A stretch of DNA of 64,000 nucleotides from Streptomyces sp. PCS3-D2 (lineage in GTDB: Bacteria; Actinomycetota; Actinomycetes; Streptomycetales; Streptomycetaceae), in NCBI RefSeq assembly GCF_000612545.2, contig NZ_CP097800.1, positions 1,364,001-1,428,000 on the forward strand. The letters run 5' to 3'. The translations under genes were made by a program, and so were the position numbers. The notes under the pieces were generated by a model that was given only the letters and a program-made list of their open reading frames with translations, ran no database searches and was not told where the DNA came from. Each line of letters starts with the position of its first letter. Position 1 is the stretch's first letter. This document shows, one piece after another, positions 8,012-18,683 of this stretch.

Positions 8012-9610
8012 ATGGAACGCACCACCACCGCCGCGGCCGTGGCGGCACTCCTGGCGGCGACCGCCCTGGGCCTGGCCCCCCACCAGGCCCAGGCGGCACC
8101 CGTACCCGCCGCGGCCACCGTGTCCGCCGCCGCGCGGACCGCCGCCGCAGACCTACGCTTTCACGACATCCCCGGCTCCGACGGCATCACCCTCAAGGGC
8201 AACGTCTTCACCCCGGCAGGAGCCCAGAGCGGCCGGAAGTATCCGCTGATCGTGCTGCCCACCAGCTGGGGGCTGCCGCAGATCGAATACATCGCCCAGG
8301 CCAAGAGGCTGGCCGACTCCGGCTATGTCGTGGTCTCCTACACCTCCCGCGGCTTCTGGCTCTCCGGCGGCCGCATCGAGGTGGCCGGGCCGCCGGACGT
8401 CGCCGACGTCTCCGCCGTCATCGACTGGGCCCTCGCCCACACCCCCGCCGACGCGGACCGCATCGGCCTGGGCGGGGTCTCCTACGGCGCCGGCATCACC
8501 CTGCTGGCCTCCGCACACGATCCGCGGGTCAAGGCGGTGGTCGCCATGAGCGGCTGGGCCGACCTCATCGAGTCCATCTACTCGGGCCGCACCCAGCACC
8601 TCCAGGCCGCCGGGCTGCTCGGGGCCGCCGGATACCTCACCGGCCGCCCCGGCCCCGAACTCCAGTCGATCCTGGGTGACTTCCTCGGCTCCCGGCTGGA
8701 CCGCGAGCAGCAGATGATCGAGTGGGGCAGAAAGCGGTCGGCCTCCGAGCAGGTGGACCGGATCAACGCCAACGGTGCCGCGATCATGCTCGGCAACGCC
8801 TGGGGCGACACGGTCTTCCCGCCCAACCAGTACGCGCAGTTCTACGAGCGGCTGACCGGCCCCAAGCGGCTGGAGTTCCGCCCCGGAGACCATGCCACGG
8901 CCGAGGGCACCGGCCTGCTCGGCCTGCCCAACGACACCTGGAACAACGCCCACCGCTGGTTCGACCGCTACCTCAAGGGGGAGCGCAACGGCGTCGACAC
9001 CGAGGCCCCGGTGCAGATCAAGTCCCGTAGCGACAACGGCTACGAGGGGTACGCCGACTGGGCCTCGGTCGGCTCCGGCGGCACCGAGAGGATCGCGCTC
9101 TCCGACAGCGAGCACCTGTTCGCGAACATCGACTCCGGGGCCAACGGCGGCGTCGTACTCCTCTCCAGCGTCCTCGACCAGTTCTTCAAGGCGCCCCCGA
9201 TCGCCTCGATCCCGCTCCTCCCCCGCTCCTTCGCCGCCGTCTGGCGGTCGGGGCGCTACGACGAGGCCCGCCGGATCCGCGGCACGGTCCGGCTGCACAC
9301 CACCGTCACGCCCACCAAGGGCGACGGCACCTTCGTCGCGTACCTCTACGACGTCGGCCCGCTCGGCGTCGGCAAGCTGGTCAGCAACGCCCCGTACACC
9401 TTCCACGGCAAGACCCCGGGCCGGGCCTTCGGCGTGGACCTGGAACTCTTCTCCACCGCCTACGACGTGCCCGCGGGCCACCGGCTCGCGCTGGTCATCG
9501 ACACCGTCGACCCGCTCTACATCGAGCACAACCCCGCCGGCGCGCAGCTGACCTTCTCCTCGCCCCAGGGCGACCCCAGCTACGTCTCGGTACCGCTGCG
9601 CGAGCGGTGA
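8012..9610 (+). CDS. Secreted alpha/beta hydrolase, CocE/NonD (X-Pro dipeptidyl-peptidase-like)
   Basis: Exported 532-aa hydrolase. ATG 8012 follows AGGAG by 6 nt. An Ala-rich signal peptide (MERTTTAAAVAALLAATALG) ends around AQA. The catalytic domain contains the nucleophile elbow GGVSYG (Ser157), a charged strand AQAKRLADSGYVVVSYTSRG typical of CocE/NonD enzymes, and a C-terminal jelly-roll region (about 370-530) ending in FSSPQGDPSYVSVPLRER. Family members cleave acyl esters or X-Pro peptides, and the true substrate is not evident. It converges on the ABC ATPase gene. A dyad-rich element shared with the SGNH lipase lies 60-100 bp upstream. Confidence 0.88.
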   Translation: MERTTTAAAVAALLAATALGLAPHQAQAAPVPAAATVSAAARTAAADLRFHDIPGSDGITLKGNVFTPAGAQSGRKYPLIVLPTSWGLPQIEYIAQAKRLADSGYVVVSYTSRGFWLSGGRIEVAGPPDVADVSAVIDWALAHTPADADRIGLGGVSYGAGITLLASAHDPRVKAVVAMSGWADLIESIYSGRTQHLQAAGLLGAAGYLTGRPGPELQSILGDFLGSRLDREQQMIEWGRKRSASEQVDRINANGAAIMLGNAWGDTVFPPNQYAQFYERLTGPKRLEFRPGDHATAEGTGLLGLPNDTWNNAHRWFDRYLKGERNGVDTEAPVQIKSRSDNGYEGYADWASVGSGGTERIALSDSEHLFANIDSGANGGVVLLSSVLDQFFKAPPIASIPLLPRSFAAVWRSGRYDEARRIRGTVRLHTTVTPTKGDGTFVAYLYDVGPLGVGKLVSNAPYTFHGKTPGRAFGVDLELFSTAYDVPAGHRLALVIDTVDPLYIEHNPAGAQLTFSSPQGDPSYVSVPLRER

Positions 9611-9655
9611 TCCCCGGCGGCGGCCGGGCCCGGACGGCCCGCCCTCCAGAAGCCC

Positions 9656-10399
<744 letters not shown>

Positions 10400-10546
10400 G
10401 CGCTGCCCTGCCCACTCGGTGTCGGATGCCGGCGAGCGCAAACTATCCAGCCGTGGAAGCCACTTCGCCGCGACACGCCGTCCGCCGCCGCGAGCCGAGG
10501 TGCGCCGCGGTGCGCCGCCGTCTGCCGCGGCGGGCCGCGGTGCGGG

Positions 10547-10987
10547 TCAGCCCTCGGAGGCCTCCGCGTACGCCTGGCTGAGCTCGGGGGAACCGGTCAT
10601 CGCCCAGGACACCCCCGACTCGATGACGTTCAGCTCCCGGCCGGAGGCCAGGCGGATCACCGGCTGGCCGTTGGGCCACACCTGCCAGGCCGCCCCCGGG
10701 ACGGTCCGGACGATCACGGTGCCGAGGTAGAAACCCGCGTCGTTGCCGAGCCAGGGCACCACCTCGGGGTCCCGCCGCCAGCGCGGCATCAGCTGGTCGA
10801 GGGAGTCCAACGAAGCCGGGCTCCCGTCGAGTTCGAGCCCGGCCGCCCGTGCGTGGACCCGCAGCATCTCGCACTCCGAGAACAACTCGGCGACGCCCTC
10901 GGGGTCGTCCACGAGGGCGTCGGCGAGCCCCGCACGCTGTTCCGCTCCACGCCGGTTCAGCCAGTTGTCCAGGAAAGGGATGTTCAT
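10547..10987 (-). CDS. Conserved hypothetical protein (Streptomyces-type, 146 aa)
   Basis: Soluble 146-aa protein starting MNIPFLDNWLNRRGAEQRAG and ending AYAEASEG. No signal peptide, membrane segment or recognised catalytic motif is visible. The central part (PRWRRDPEVVPWLGNDAGFYLGTVIVR) looks like a folded alpha/beta domain rather than a frame shadow, and its codon use is normal for the region. It resembles a small uncharacterised family known from Streptomyces (DUF6278-like, from memory, not checked). Function unknown. It lies 103 bp upstream of where the exonuclease III gene ends, in the same direction. Confidence 0.75.
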   Translation of the reverse strand: MNIPFLDNWLNRRGAEQRAGLADALVDDPEGVAELFSECEMLRVHARAAGLELDGSPASLDSLDQLMPRWRRDPEVVPWLGNDAGFYLGTVIVRTVPGAAWQVWPNGQPVIRLASGRELNVIESGVSWAMTGSPELSQAYAEASEG

Positions 10988-11090
10988 ACCGCCCAGCGTC
11001 GCACCAGGATCCGCCGCTGGCCACAGGGCGCGCCTGGATCCGCCGCCCCGGATCGGCCGCCCGGGACCGGCCGCCGGCGGGGCTCCGGGC

Positions 11091-11876
11091 CTACCGGTCG
11101 AGATCGAGGTCGACGACGACCGGTGCGTGGTCGGAGGCACCCTTGCCCTTGCGCTCCTCGCGGTCGACATAGGCGTCCGTGACGGCCTTGGTGAAGGGCT
11201 CGTTGCCGTAGACCAGGTCGATGCGCATGCCCTTGTTCTTGGGGAAGGCGAGCATCCGGTAGTCCCAGAAGGTGTACGGCCGGTCGTACTTCAGCGCGCG
11301 CGGGAAGACGTCCGAGAGGCCGACGGCGCGCAGCGCCTCCAGGGCGGCCCGCTCGGCCGGGGTGACGTGGGTGAGGCCCTCGAAGACGGCCGGGTCGTAC
11401 ACGTCCTCGTCGGTCGGGGCCACGTTGAAGTCGCCGAGCACGGCGAAGGGGCGCGGGCCGGCCGCGTCCTCGGTGACGGCCGCGGCCAGGGAGCGGAACC
11501 AGTCCAGCTTGTAACCGTAGTGGTCGTGCTCGACCTCGCGGCCGTTGGGCACGTACACCGACCAGACCCGCACCCCGCCGCAGGTGGCGGAGATCGCCCG
11601 GGGCTCCTGGACGCCTTCGTAGTCGGGGCCGCCCGGCAGCCCGGTGACCACGTCGTCCAGGCCGACCTTGGAGAGCAGGGCCACGCCGTTCCAGCGGCCG
11701 GTGGCGTTGACGGCCGCCTCGTAGCCCAGCTCGCGCAGCTCCTCGTGCGGGAACTGCTCCGCCGAGCACTTGGTCTCCTGGATGCACAGGACGTCGGTGC
11801 CGGAGCTCTCCAGCCAGGCCAGCAGGCGCGGCAGCCGGGCGGTGATGGAGTTGACGTTGTAGGTGGCGATACGCAT
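11091..11876 (-). CDS. xthA: Exodeoxyribonuclease III
   Basis: AP endonuclease/3'-5' exonuclease of base excision repair, 261 aa, the normal length. It begins MRIATYNVNSI, and the metal-binding Glu is in CIQETKC. Further catalytic motifs are VYVPNGR, LGDFNVAPTD and the terminal SDHAPVVVDL. The shorter start at 11876 is chosen because MRIAT is the conserved beginning of the family and the extra eight residues upstream are not. Confidence 0.97.
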   Translation of the reverse strand: MRIATYNVNSITARLPRLLAWLESSGTDVLCIQETKCSAEQFPHEELRELGYEAAVNATGRWNGVALLSKVGLDDVVTGLPGGPDYEGVQEPRAISATCGGVRVWSVYVPNGREVEHDHYGYKLDWFRSLAAAVTEDAAGPRPFAVLGDFNVAPTDEDVYDPAVFEGLTHVTPAERAALEALRAVGLSDVFPRALKYDRPYTFWDYRMLAFPKNKGMRIDLVYGNEPFTKAVTDAYVDREERKGKGASDHAPVVVDLDLDR

Positions 11877-11912
11877 ACCCGCCAACCTACCGCCCGGCAC
11901 CGACAGCGACCG

Positions 11913-12545
11913 TCACAGCTCGGTGCTGTCCCCCGGGGCGAGCCGCCCGTGGTCGGTGCCGCCCAGCGTGTCCAGGGCGACGTCGTAGATCGGCCGGGCG
12001 ATGTCGGCGAGGTAGGCGTCGTGGATGTCCAGGGCCCGGCGCGGCGCGACCTCGCGGAGGTAGTCGATCACCTCGGAGACCTTGTTCCAGGGCGCGTGCA
12101 CCGGCACCATCAGGGTCTCCACCGGGACCCCCGGGACGGTCAGCGCGTCGCCCGGGTGGAAGAGGGACCCCTCCACGAGGTAGCCGACGTTCGTGACCCG
12201 CGGCATGTCCGGGTGGATCACGGCGTGCAGCTCGCCGTGCACCTGCACCCCGAACCCGGCCGCGGTGAAGGTGTCGCCGTGGCCGACGGTGTGCACCCGG
12301 CCCGGGTAGGCGGGGGCCAACCGCTCGGCGACGCTGCGCAGGGTCCACAGCCCGGCCGCCGGATTCGCATCGAGGGCGGCCCGCAGCCGGCCCTCGTCGA
12401 AGTGGTCCGGGTGTTCGTGGGTGACCAGCAGGGCGTCCGCCCCGAGACCGGCGTCCGGTTCGCTGAAGGCGCCCGGGTCGATGACGAGCGTGCGCCCGTC
12501 CTTCTCCAACTGGACGCAGGAGTGCAGCCGCTTGGTGAGCTTCAT
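11913..12545 (-). CDS. MBL-fold metallo-hydrolase
   Basis: A 210-aa metallo-beta-lactamase-fold protein, close to the UlaG/YycJ-like branch. The dinuclear metal motif is LLVTHEHPDHFDE (HxHxDH form), with VIDPGAFSEP just before it. Later metal ligands fit YLVEGSLFHPGDAL and DIHDAYL. No signal peptide is seen, so it should be cytoplasmic. Substrate unknown. It sits between xthA and the membrane-protein gene with gaps of 36 and 45 bp on the same strand, so it may be read through from the sugar operon. Confidence 0.9.
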   Translation of the reverse strand: MKLTKRLHSCVQLEKDGRTLVIDPGAFSEPDAGLGADALLVTHEHPDHFDEGRLRAALDANPAAGLWTLRSVAERLAPAYPGRVHTVGHGDTFTAAGFGVQVHGELHAVIHPDMPRVTNVGYLVEGSLFHPGDALTVPGVPVETLMVPVHAPWNKVSEVIDYLREVAPRRALDIHDAYLADIARPIYDVALDTLGGTDHGRLAPGDSTEL

Positions 12546-12590
12546 GATCCCAGGCTAGTACCGCGGCGGGCCCGTTTCACGAGCCGGCGT

Positions 12591-13184
12591 TCACGGGGTG
12601 GCCGTGGAGACCACGTAGACCTTCGGGTGCTCGGGGTCGGTGAGGTCCACCGTGATGTCCCGGTCGGGACGCGGGTCGGCCTGCTCCAGGCTGGTCCCGT
12701 ACCAGGTGGCGCGGGGGCTCCAGCTCCAACCCGCGACCTCGGCGTCGTGGGGCGATATGGTGACCTCGCCGCGGACCAGCTCGCCGCGGCCGGTGCCGAC
12801 GGAGGCGAGGAAGGCGTCCAGGTCGGCCGGGGTCACCGCGAACTGGGTGAAGAGCCGGCTCGTGCGCCAGTTGTTGGTCTCCAGGAACCCGACCTTCCAG
12901 GCCTTCGACGGGATCGGCACCTCGTAGATGCTGCGCTGCACCCGGGAGGGCCAGCCGGGGCGCACCTTGGACGCACCGACCTTGGCGGCCTTGTCCCGGC
13001 CGCTCTCGCGGCTCTGCTGGGTGGAGATCGCCAGGTAGCCCGCGGGCACGCCGATCAGCAGCACGATGATGATCGCGGTGATCCAGCGGCGCTTGACGAC
13101 GTGCCGGCGGTCCTCGGCGGCGGGCGCGGGCGTGCCGCCCTCGTCGGGGGCCGAGGCCTGGTGGGGCAGGGTGGGCGGGTTCAC
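12591..13184 (-). CDS. Single-pass membrane protein coupled to ROK kinase
   Basis: About 197 aa. GTG 13184 overlaps the ROK kinase stop (GTGA). A Pro/Ala-rich cytoplasmic tail (about 1-30) is followed by a Lys-Arg-Arg stop and one membrane helix (WITAIIIVLLIGVPAGYLAI), leaving an external domain of about 140 aa rich in Trp and charged residues (WKVGFLETNNWRTSRLF; GWSWSPRATWYG). I do not recognise the external domain. Coupling to a sugar transport operon suggests an accessory function there, but this is inference only. Confidence 0.8.
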   Translation of the reverse strand: MNPPTLPHQASAPDEGGTPAPAAEDRRHVVKRRWITAIIIVLLIGVPAGYLAISTQQSRESGRDKAAKVGASKVRPGWPSRVQRSIYEVPIPSKAWKVGFLETNNWRTSRLFTQFAVTPADLDAFLASVGTGRGELVRGEVTISPHDAEVAGWSWSPRATWYGTSLEQADPRPDRDITVDLTDPEHPKVYVVSTATP

Positions 13185-14359
13185 GGCTGGTCCTGGTCCT
13201 GGTCCTCGGGTGCGGCGGTCTCGCGTCTGCGGGCGAACTGGCCGAGTTGGGCGTAGCGCTCGTGGCGTTCGACCCGTCGGCGGGTGGCGCGGCGGAAACG
13301 CCGGGCGACGAGCCGGGCGAGGTCGGCGGCGCCGACCATACCCGCCTCGGGGCCGAGCTGGGCCTTGGTGATACGGGCCTCGGGGCGGTAGCCGCGGCCG
13401 GTGAGGTGGCGTCGGAAGGCGTCCCGGGCGGGGCCGATCAGCAGGTCGTCGGCGGCGCTGACGCCGCCGCCGATGACGAAGCAGGACGGGTCGAGGGCGG
13501 CGGCGAGGTTGGCGATGCCGACCCCGAGCCACTGGCCGATGTCCTGGAGCAGCTCGACGCACATGGCGTCGCCCTCGCGGGCCAGCTCGGTGATCAGCGG
13601 CCCGGTGATCTCCGAGACGTTCCCGCCGACCCTGGCGATGATGTTGTACGCCACCGGGGAGTCGGCGGCGGCCAGCTCGCGGGCCTCGCGCACCAGGGCG
13701 TTGCCGGAGCTGTACTGCTCCCAGCAGCCGCGGTTGCCGCAGGGGCAGCGGTGGCCGCCGGGGACGACCTGCATGTGGCCGAACTCGCCGGCGACCCCGT
13801 AGCGGCCGCGCTTGACCTGGCCGCCTTCGAGGATGGCGCCGCCGATGCCGGTGCCGAGCGTGATCATGACGAGGTGGTCCTCGCCGCGTCCGGCGCCGAA
13901 ACGCCATTCCGCCCAGGCGGCGGTGTTGGCGTCGTTGTCGACCATGACCGGGACCGCGAGCCGGGCCTGGAGGGCGTCGCGCAGGGGCTCGTCGCGCCAG
14001 GCCAGGTGGGGTGCGAAGAGGACCCGGGAGCGGTCGGCGTCCACCCAGCCGGCCGCGCCGATGCCGACGGCGTGCACGTCGTGCCGGTCGGAGAGGTCGA
14101 GCACGAGCTCGACGATGGTGTCCTCGACCACTTTGGGGCTCTTGGACTTGTCCGGGGTCTCGGTGCGGATCTTCTCCAGAATGATCCCGTCGGCGTCGAC
14201 GACCCCGGCCATCACCTTGGTGCCGCCGATGTCGATGCCGACGGTCGGGACGCGCGGGGCGGTCAGGTGCGACCGCCGCTCGCGGGTGCCGATGGTGCGC
14301 AGGACGGTGCCTCGCGCCGACCCGCGGTGGGTGAGCGTGAAGTCCCGGTACGTGCTCAT
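13181..14359 (-). CDS. ROK-family sugar kinase (glucokinase-like)
   Basis: A 392-aa ATP-dependent sugar kinase. The ATP motif is [15 protein letters not shown], catalytic Asp is in [13 protein letters not shown], the second phosphate motif is [11 protein letters not shown], and the zinc-binding ROK signature is [12 protein letters not shown], preceded by GEFGHMQV. The first 35 residues are an extension with no clear domain, too short for an NagC-type HTH. The C-terminus ends in an EDQDQDQP low-complexity tail. ATG 14359 overlaps the ABC ATPase stop (ATGA). It likely phosphorylates the sugar brought in by the coupled ABC importer. Confidence 0.93.
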   Translation of the reverse strand: MSTYRDFTLTHRGSARGTVLRTIGTRERRSHLTAPRVPTVGIDIGGTKVMAGVVDADGIILEKIRTETPDKSKSPKVVEDTIVELVLDLSDRHDVHAVGIGAAGWVDADRSRVLFAPHLAWRDEPLRDALQARLAVPVMVDNDANTAAWAEWRFGAGRGEDHLVMITLGTGIGGAILEGGQVKRGRYGVAGEFGHMQVVPGGHRCPCGNRGCWEQYSSGNALVREARELAAADSPVAYNIIARVGGNVSEITGPLITELAREGDAMCVELLQDIGQWLGVGIANLAAALDPSCFVIGGGVSAADDLLIGPARDAFRRHLTGRGYRPEARITKAQLGPEAGMVGAADLARLVARRFRRATRRRVERHERYAQLGQFARRRETAAPEDQDQDQP

Positions 14360-15285
14360 CGAGTCGTGTCGTCCCTCGTGGGTGCGGTGGTGCGGGTGGC
14401 CTGGTCGGTCGGGCCCGCCGGTCCGGTGCGGCCGGCTCCGCGGGCCGCGGCGTCCGTGACGCCCGGTCCCGATTCTGCCACCCGCTCCAGTTCGTGGCTC
14501 AGCTCGTCGAGCTCGGAGCCGCCCGCCATCTGGCGGGTGAGCTCGTCCAGGGTGATCGAGTCGCGGGTGTGACTGCCCGCCATGGTGCCGCGCTTGAGCA
14601 GCACGAAGCGGTCCCCGACCAGGTGCGCGTGGTGCGGGTTGTGGGTGATCAGGACCACACCGAGACCGGCGTCGCGGGCCGCCGCGACGTACTTGAGGAC
14701 CACGCCGGACTGCTTGACCCCGAGGGCCGCGGTCGGCTCGTCGAGTACGAGGACCTTCGCCCCGAAGTACACGGCGCGGGCGATGGCCACGCACTGGCGC
14801 TCGCCGCCGGACAGGGTGCCGATGGGCTGGTCCACGTCGCGCAGGTCGATGCCCATGCGCAGCAGCTCGTCGCGGGTGGTGCGGCGCATGGCCTGCACGT
14901 CGAGGCGGCGCAGCGGGCCGCGGCCCTTCGTCGGCTCGGAGCCGAGGAAGAAGTTGCGCCAGACGGGCATGAGCGGGACCACGGCGAGGTCCTGGTAGAC
15001 CGTCGCGATGCCGCGGTCGAGGGCCGCGCGCGGGTTGGCGAGGACCGTCTCCTCGCCCTCGATCTCGAAGGTGCCGGCGTCGTGCCGGTGCAGCCCCGCG
15101 ATGATCTTGATGAGGGTGGACTTGCCGGCGCCGTTGTCGCCCAGGACGCAGGTGATCTCGCCCGCGGAGACCTCCAGGGAGACGTCCTGGAGGGCGCGGA
15201 TGTTGCCGTAGAACTTGCTGACCCCGGTCAGCTTCACCAGGGCGGTCGTCCCGCCGCCGGCGGTGGTGGCTCCGATGGTGGTCAC
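14356..15285 (-). CDS. Sugar ABC transporter ATP-binding protein (FrcA-like, single domain)
   Basis: A 309-aa ATPase. Walker A is GDNGAGKST, the signature is LSGGERQC, Walker B is [11 protein letters not shown] and the H-loop is [10 protein letters not shown]. The DNGAGKST and VYQDLAVVP wording is that of carbohydrate (CUT2) importers. Most CUT2 ATPases are duplicated (~500 aa), so this half-length form is the FrcA-like type. The C-terminal 60 residues are a Thr/Ala/Gly-rich tail without a domain. GTG 15285 overlaps the permease stop, and the TGA overlaps the ROK start. Confidence 0.93.
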   Translation of the reverse strand: MTTIGATTAGGGTTALVKLTGVSKFYGNIRALQDVSLEVSAGEITCVLGDNGAGKSTLIKIIAGLHRHDAGTFEIEGEETVLANPRAALDRGIATVYQDLAVVPLMPVWRNFFLGSEPTKGRGPLRRLDVQAMRRTTRDELLRMGIDLRDVDQPIGTLSGGERQCVAIARAVYFGAKVLVLDEPTAALGVKQSGVVLKYVAAARDAGLGVVLITHNPHHAHLVGDRFVLLKRGTMAGSHTRDSITLDELTRQMAGGSELDELSHELERVAESGPGVTDAAARGAGRTGPAGPTDQATRTTAPTRDDTTR

Positions 15286-16316
15286 TTGCTCGCCTCCGCC
15301 CGCTTGCGGACCCATGCGTTGAGCAGCGTGGCCAGCAGGAGCATCGCGCCGAGGAAGAACTTGAACCAGTCCGGGTTCCACTGCGCGTACACGATGCCGT
15401 TGCTGGTCATGCCGAAGATGAAGGCTCCGACCGCCGAGCCGATGGCGGAGCCGTAGCCGCCGGTCATGAGGCAGCCGCCGATGACCGCCGCGATGATGTA
15501 GAGGAACTCGTTGCCCACGCCCTCGCCGGACTGGACCACGTCGAAGGAGAAGAGGATGTGCTGGCCGGAGATCCAGGCGCACAGGGCGACGCCCATGTAG
15601 AGGCCGATGCGGGTCTTCACGACGGGCACGCCGACCGCGCGGGCCGCGTCGGCCCCGCCACCCACGGCGAAGATCCAGTTGCCGGCACGGGTGCGCAGCA
15701 GGATCCACGTCGCGACGGCGACCAGGGCCAGCCACCACAGGACGGTGATCTGGAGGGTGACCGAGCCGATCTCCCACTTCGAGGCGAAGAGGGCGCGGGC
15801 GGAGGGGAAGCCCTCCATGTCGGCGATGGACTTGGTGGAGACCGTGCCGCTGATCAGCTTGGTGAATCCGAGGTTCAGACCGGTCAGCATCAGGAAGGTG
15901 CCGAGGGTGATGATGAAGCTGGGCAGCTTCGTGCGCGTCAGCATGAAGCCGTTGAAGAAGCCGATGGCGAGGGTGACCAGCAGGGACACGCCGACGCCGA
16001 CCCAGACGTTGGCGGTCATCTGGTAGCTGAACATCGAGCTCACCAGGGCGGAGGTCGTGACCATGACACCCGCCGAGAGGTCGAACTCGCCGCCGATCAT
16101 CAGCAGCGCCACGGGGACCGCCATGATCCCGATGGTGGAGGCCGAGTACAGGATCGTGCTGAGACTGGAGGCCTGCAGGAAGGTGGGGGCGACGATGGAG
16201 AAGAACACGAAGACGGCCACGGCGCCGACCACCGCGCCCAGCTCGGGGCGCGCGAGCAGCCGGCGCAGGAGCGAGGCCGGGGCGAGCCGTTCGTCGACGG
16301 CGGTGGCGGCGGTCAT
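15282..16316 (-). CDS. Sugar ABC transporter permease (CUT2/RbsC family)
   Basis: Membrane component of 344 aa with about ten hydrophobic segments. Family wording is clear: [20 protein letters not shown], the [20 protein letters not shown] loop, [15 protein letters not shown], and the [21 protein letters not shown] loop that contacts the ATPase. Start ATG 16316 overlaps the stop of the binding-protein gene (ATGA). Confidence 0.95.
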   Translation of the reverse strand: MTAATAVDERLAPASLLRRLLARPELGAVVGAVAVFVFFSIVAPTFLQASSLSTILYSASTIGIMAVPVALLMIGGEFDLSAGVMVTTSALVSSMFSYQMTANVWVGVGVSLLVTLAIGFFNGFMLTRTKLPSFIITLGTFLMLTGLNLGFTKLISGTVSTKSIADMEGFPSARALFASKWEIGSVTLQITVLWWLALVAVATWILLRTRAGNWIFAVGGGADAARAVGVPVVKTRIGLYMGVALCAWISGQHILFSFDVVQSGEGVGNEFLYIIAAVIGGCLMTGGYGSAIGSAVGAFIFGMTSNGIVYAQWNPDWFKFFLGAMLLLATLLNAWVRKRAEASK

Positions 16317-17323
16317 CGGCTGCCCCGCTCGATGTACTCCTCCAGCTCGGCTGCCTGGGCTGCGGTGACGATCTGCGGTCCGGTGAGCACGGGACGTCCG
16401 CCGCCGAGCACGTCGGCGTTGTAGCGGTAGAGCCACAGCAGGTCGATGGCCTCGTATCCCTGCAGGAAGGGCTGCTGGTCCACGGCGAAGCCGAGGGCGC
16501 CGGACTTCAGGTCGCGGGCCACCGACTCGTTGAGGTCGAAGGTGTCGACCTCGGCCTTGCTCCCGGCGGCGTCCTTGGCCTTGACCGCGGTGGGGGCGAA
16601 GGGTGCACCGAGGGTGAGGATCGCGTCGATGGACGGGTCGGCCTGGAGCTTGGCCTGGACGGCGGCCTGCACGGAGGGCATGTTCGTGCCCTCGACGTAC
16701 AGGTTCTCCATCTCTCCCGGGAAGGTCTTCTTCGCGCCGGCGCAGCGCTGCTCGTGACCGACGTTGCCCTGCTCGTGCAGGACGCAGACGGCCTTCTTGC
16801 GGCCGCGCCGGCCCAGCTCGGTGCCGACGGCCTCGCCCGCGACCGTCTCGTCCTGGCCGATGTGCGTGAGGGCGCCGTACGCGGCGGACTGCGCGGAACC
16901 GGAGTTGACCGTGATCACCGGGATGCCGGCCTTGACGGCCTTCTGGACGACGTCCTTGAGGGCCTCGGGCTTGGCCAGGCTGACGACGATCCCGTCGACC
17001 TTCTGGTCGATGGCGTTCTGCACGAACTGTGCCTGCTGCTGGGCCTGGTCGTCGTGGGAGTAGACGAAGTTGATGTTGTCCTTGGCGGCGGCCTCCTTGG
17101 CCCCCTTCTGGACGATGTCCCAGAAGGTGTCGCCGTCGCCCGCATGGGTCACCATCGCGAAGGTCCAGCGCGGGGTGGAGACGGCCGGCCGGCCCGCCTC
17201 TGCGGCCTTCGCCCGCTCCTCGGCACGCTTGCCGCCCGTACTGCTGCAACCCGCGAGCGAGGCCCCCAGCGCCGCCGCGAGCACGGCGCCCACGACGCGT
17301 ACCCCTGTCCGAACCCTAGCCAC
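16313..17323 (-). CDS. Sugar ABC transporter substrate-binding lipoprotein (RbsB-like)
   Basis: First gene of the importer operon, 336 aa. GTG 17323 follows GAGGGAAGGG. The lipoprotein signal ends in the lipobox SLAGC, and the mature part is a type I periplasmic-binding fold ([52 protein letters not shown], ending in [18 protein letters not shown]). The fold belongs to the ribose/xylose/inositol group. The divergent Gfo/Idh/MocA dehydrogenase makes a sugar alcohol such as an inositol plausible, without proof. Confidence 0.93.
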   Translation of the reverse strand: MARVRTGVRVVGAVLAAALGASLAGCSSTGGKRAEERAKAAEAGRPAVSTPRWTFAMVTHAGDGDTFWDIVQKGAKEAAAKDNINFVYSHDDQAQQQAQFVQNAIDQKVDGIVVSLAKPEALKDVVQKAVKAGIPVITVNSGSAQSAAYGALTHIGQDETVAGEAVGTELGRRGRKKAVCVLHEQGNVGHEQRCAGAKKTFPGEMENLYVEGTNMPSVQAAVQAKLQADPSIDAILTLGAPFAPTAVKAKDAAGSKAEVDTFDLNESVARDLKSGALGFAVDQQPFLQGYEAIDLLWLYRYNADVLGGGRPVLTGPQIVTAAQAAELEEYIERGSR

Positions 17324-17582
17324 GTCGCCGCGCCCTTCCCTCGTGCATCTCGTCCGTCTCGTCCCTCTTGTCCGCCGCCGCGTCCGTCCCGCGCGCTGCG
17401 CCGTCCGTCATGATTCGGTCATTCCGGTTTCAGCCGCCCAGTATCCGCCACAGTGGACCATGAAGGGCCATCGGGGCATGCCCCCGCAGACCGACACGGC
17501 GGGATCGCTGCTCAGCGCGCGAAATCCCCAAGATCGATGCGAGCGGATTGACAGGCTCCGCCGACCGGGCCAATTTGAATCC
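17324..17582. promoter_or_regulatory. Divergent promoter region; probable leaderless promoter for the dehydrogenase
   Basis: The gap carries promoters for the ABC/ROK operon (leftward) and the dehydrogenase (rightward). For the latter, TTGACA at 17548-17553 with a 17-bp spacer and CAATTT at 17571-17576 would start RNA at about 17583, which is the ATG itself. No Shine-Dalgarno sequence precedes that ATG, which agrees with a leaderless mRNA. No regulatory palindrome was recognised. Confidence 0.5.
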
Positions 17583-18596
17583 ATGCGCATCGGGCTTATC
17601 GGAACTGGCCGGATCGGCTCGTTCCACGCGGCGGCGCTCGCCCGCCACCCGGAGGCGGGCTCGCTCCTGCTCGCCGACTCCGATCCCGCGCGGGCGGCAC
17701 GCCTGGCCGACCGGCTCGGGGCCACGGCCGCGCCCTCCGTGGAACAGGTCTTCACCTGGGGCGTGGACGCGGTGGTCGTGGCCTCCTCCACCGACGGTCA
17801 CGCGGAGCTGGTCGTACGGGCGATCCGCGGCGGCCTGCCGGTGTTCTGCGAGAAGCCGGTCGCCCCCGACCTCGCCCGCACCCTGTCCGTACTGCGCGAG
17901 GTGTCCGCCCTCGGAGGACTGCTCCAGGTGGGCTTCATGCGCCGCTTCGACGCGGGCTACCTCACCGCCCGGGAGCTGGTCCGCTCCGGAGCTCTGGGAC
18001 GGCTGCACACCGTACGGACGACGACGGCCGACCCGGCACCGCCCGCCGCCGACTACCTGGCGGCCTCGGGCGGCCTGTACCGGGACTGCATGGTGCACGA
18101 CTTCGACATGGTGCGGTGGGTGACCGGGCACGAGGTGGTGGAGGTGTACGCGGCCGGATCGGACGCCGGGCCGCCGCAGTTCCGGCAGACGGGTGACGTC
18201 GACACGGCCGCGGCCCTCCTCACACTGGACGACGGGACCCTGGTCACGGCGACCGGCACCCGGTGCAACGGCGCCGGCTACGACGTGCGGATGGAACTCG
18301 CCGGGGAGCGGGACCAGGTCTCCGCCGGGCTGGACGACCGGACCCCGATCGCCTCGACCGAACCGAACGGGCCGCCGGCTGCGAGCAAGCCGTGGACCGG
18401 CTTCCTGGAACGCTTCGGCCCGGCGTACGAGGCCGAGCTGGACGCCTTCGTACGCCAGGCGCGGGGCGAGGGCGAGAACCCCTGCGACGGGCGGGAGGCC
18501 CTGGCCGCGCTGCGGGTCGCGGAGGCCTGCGAGCTGTCGCGGCGGGAGCGTCGCCGGGTCCGGCTGGAGGAGCTCCCGGACCTGCCGGATCGGTGA
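17583..18596 (+). CDS. Gfo/Idh/MocA-family NAD(P)-dependent oxidoreductase
   Basis: A 337-aa dehydrogenase, probably acting on a sugar or inositol. The N-terminal Rossmann domain begins MRIGLIGTGRIGSFHAAALA, and the conserved EKP motif is in PVFCEKPVAPDL. The C-terminal domain contains GFMRRFDAGY and MVHDFDMVRWVTG, the MxxHDxD pattern of myo-inositol 2-dehydrogenase-like enzymes. Divergent from a CUT2 sugar importer, so it likely oxidises the imported substrate. ATG 17583 has no ribosome-binding site and appears to lie at the transcription start. Confidence 0.93.
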   Translation: MRIGLIGTGRIGSFHAAALARHPEAGSLLLADSDPARAARLADRLGATAAPSVEQVFTWGVDAVVVASSTDGHAELVVRAIRGGLPVFCEKPVAPDLARTLSVLREVSALGGLLQVGFMRRFDAGYLTARELVRSGALGRLHTVRTTTADPAPPAADYLAASGGLYRDCMVHDFDMVRWVTGHEVVEVYAAGSDAGPPQFRQTGDVDTAAALLTLDDGTLVTATGTRCNGAGYDVRMELAGERDQVSAGLDDRTPIASTEPNGPPAASKPWTGFLERFGPAYEAELDAFVRQARGEGENPCDGREALAALRVAEACELSRRERRRVRLEELPDLPDR

Positions 18597-18683
18597 CCGG
18601 TTCGACAGCCGCATCGGTGTGCAGGGCATCCGGCCACCCTACGGCGGTGATCCCCGGCTGACTGCGGCGCTTTCCGGCCACGC

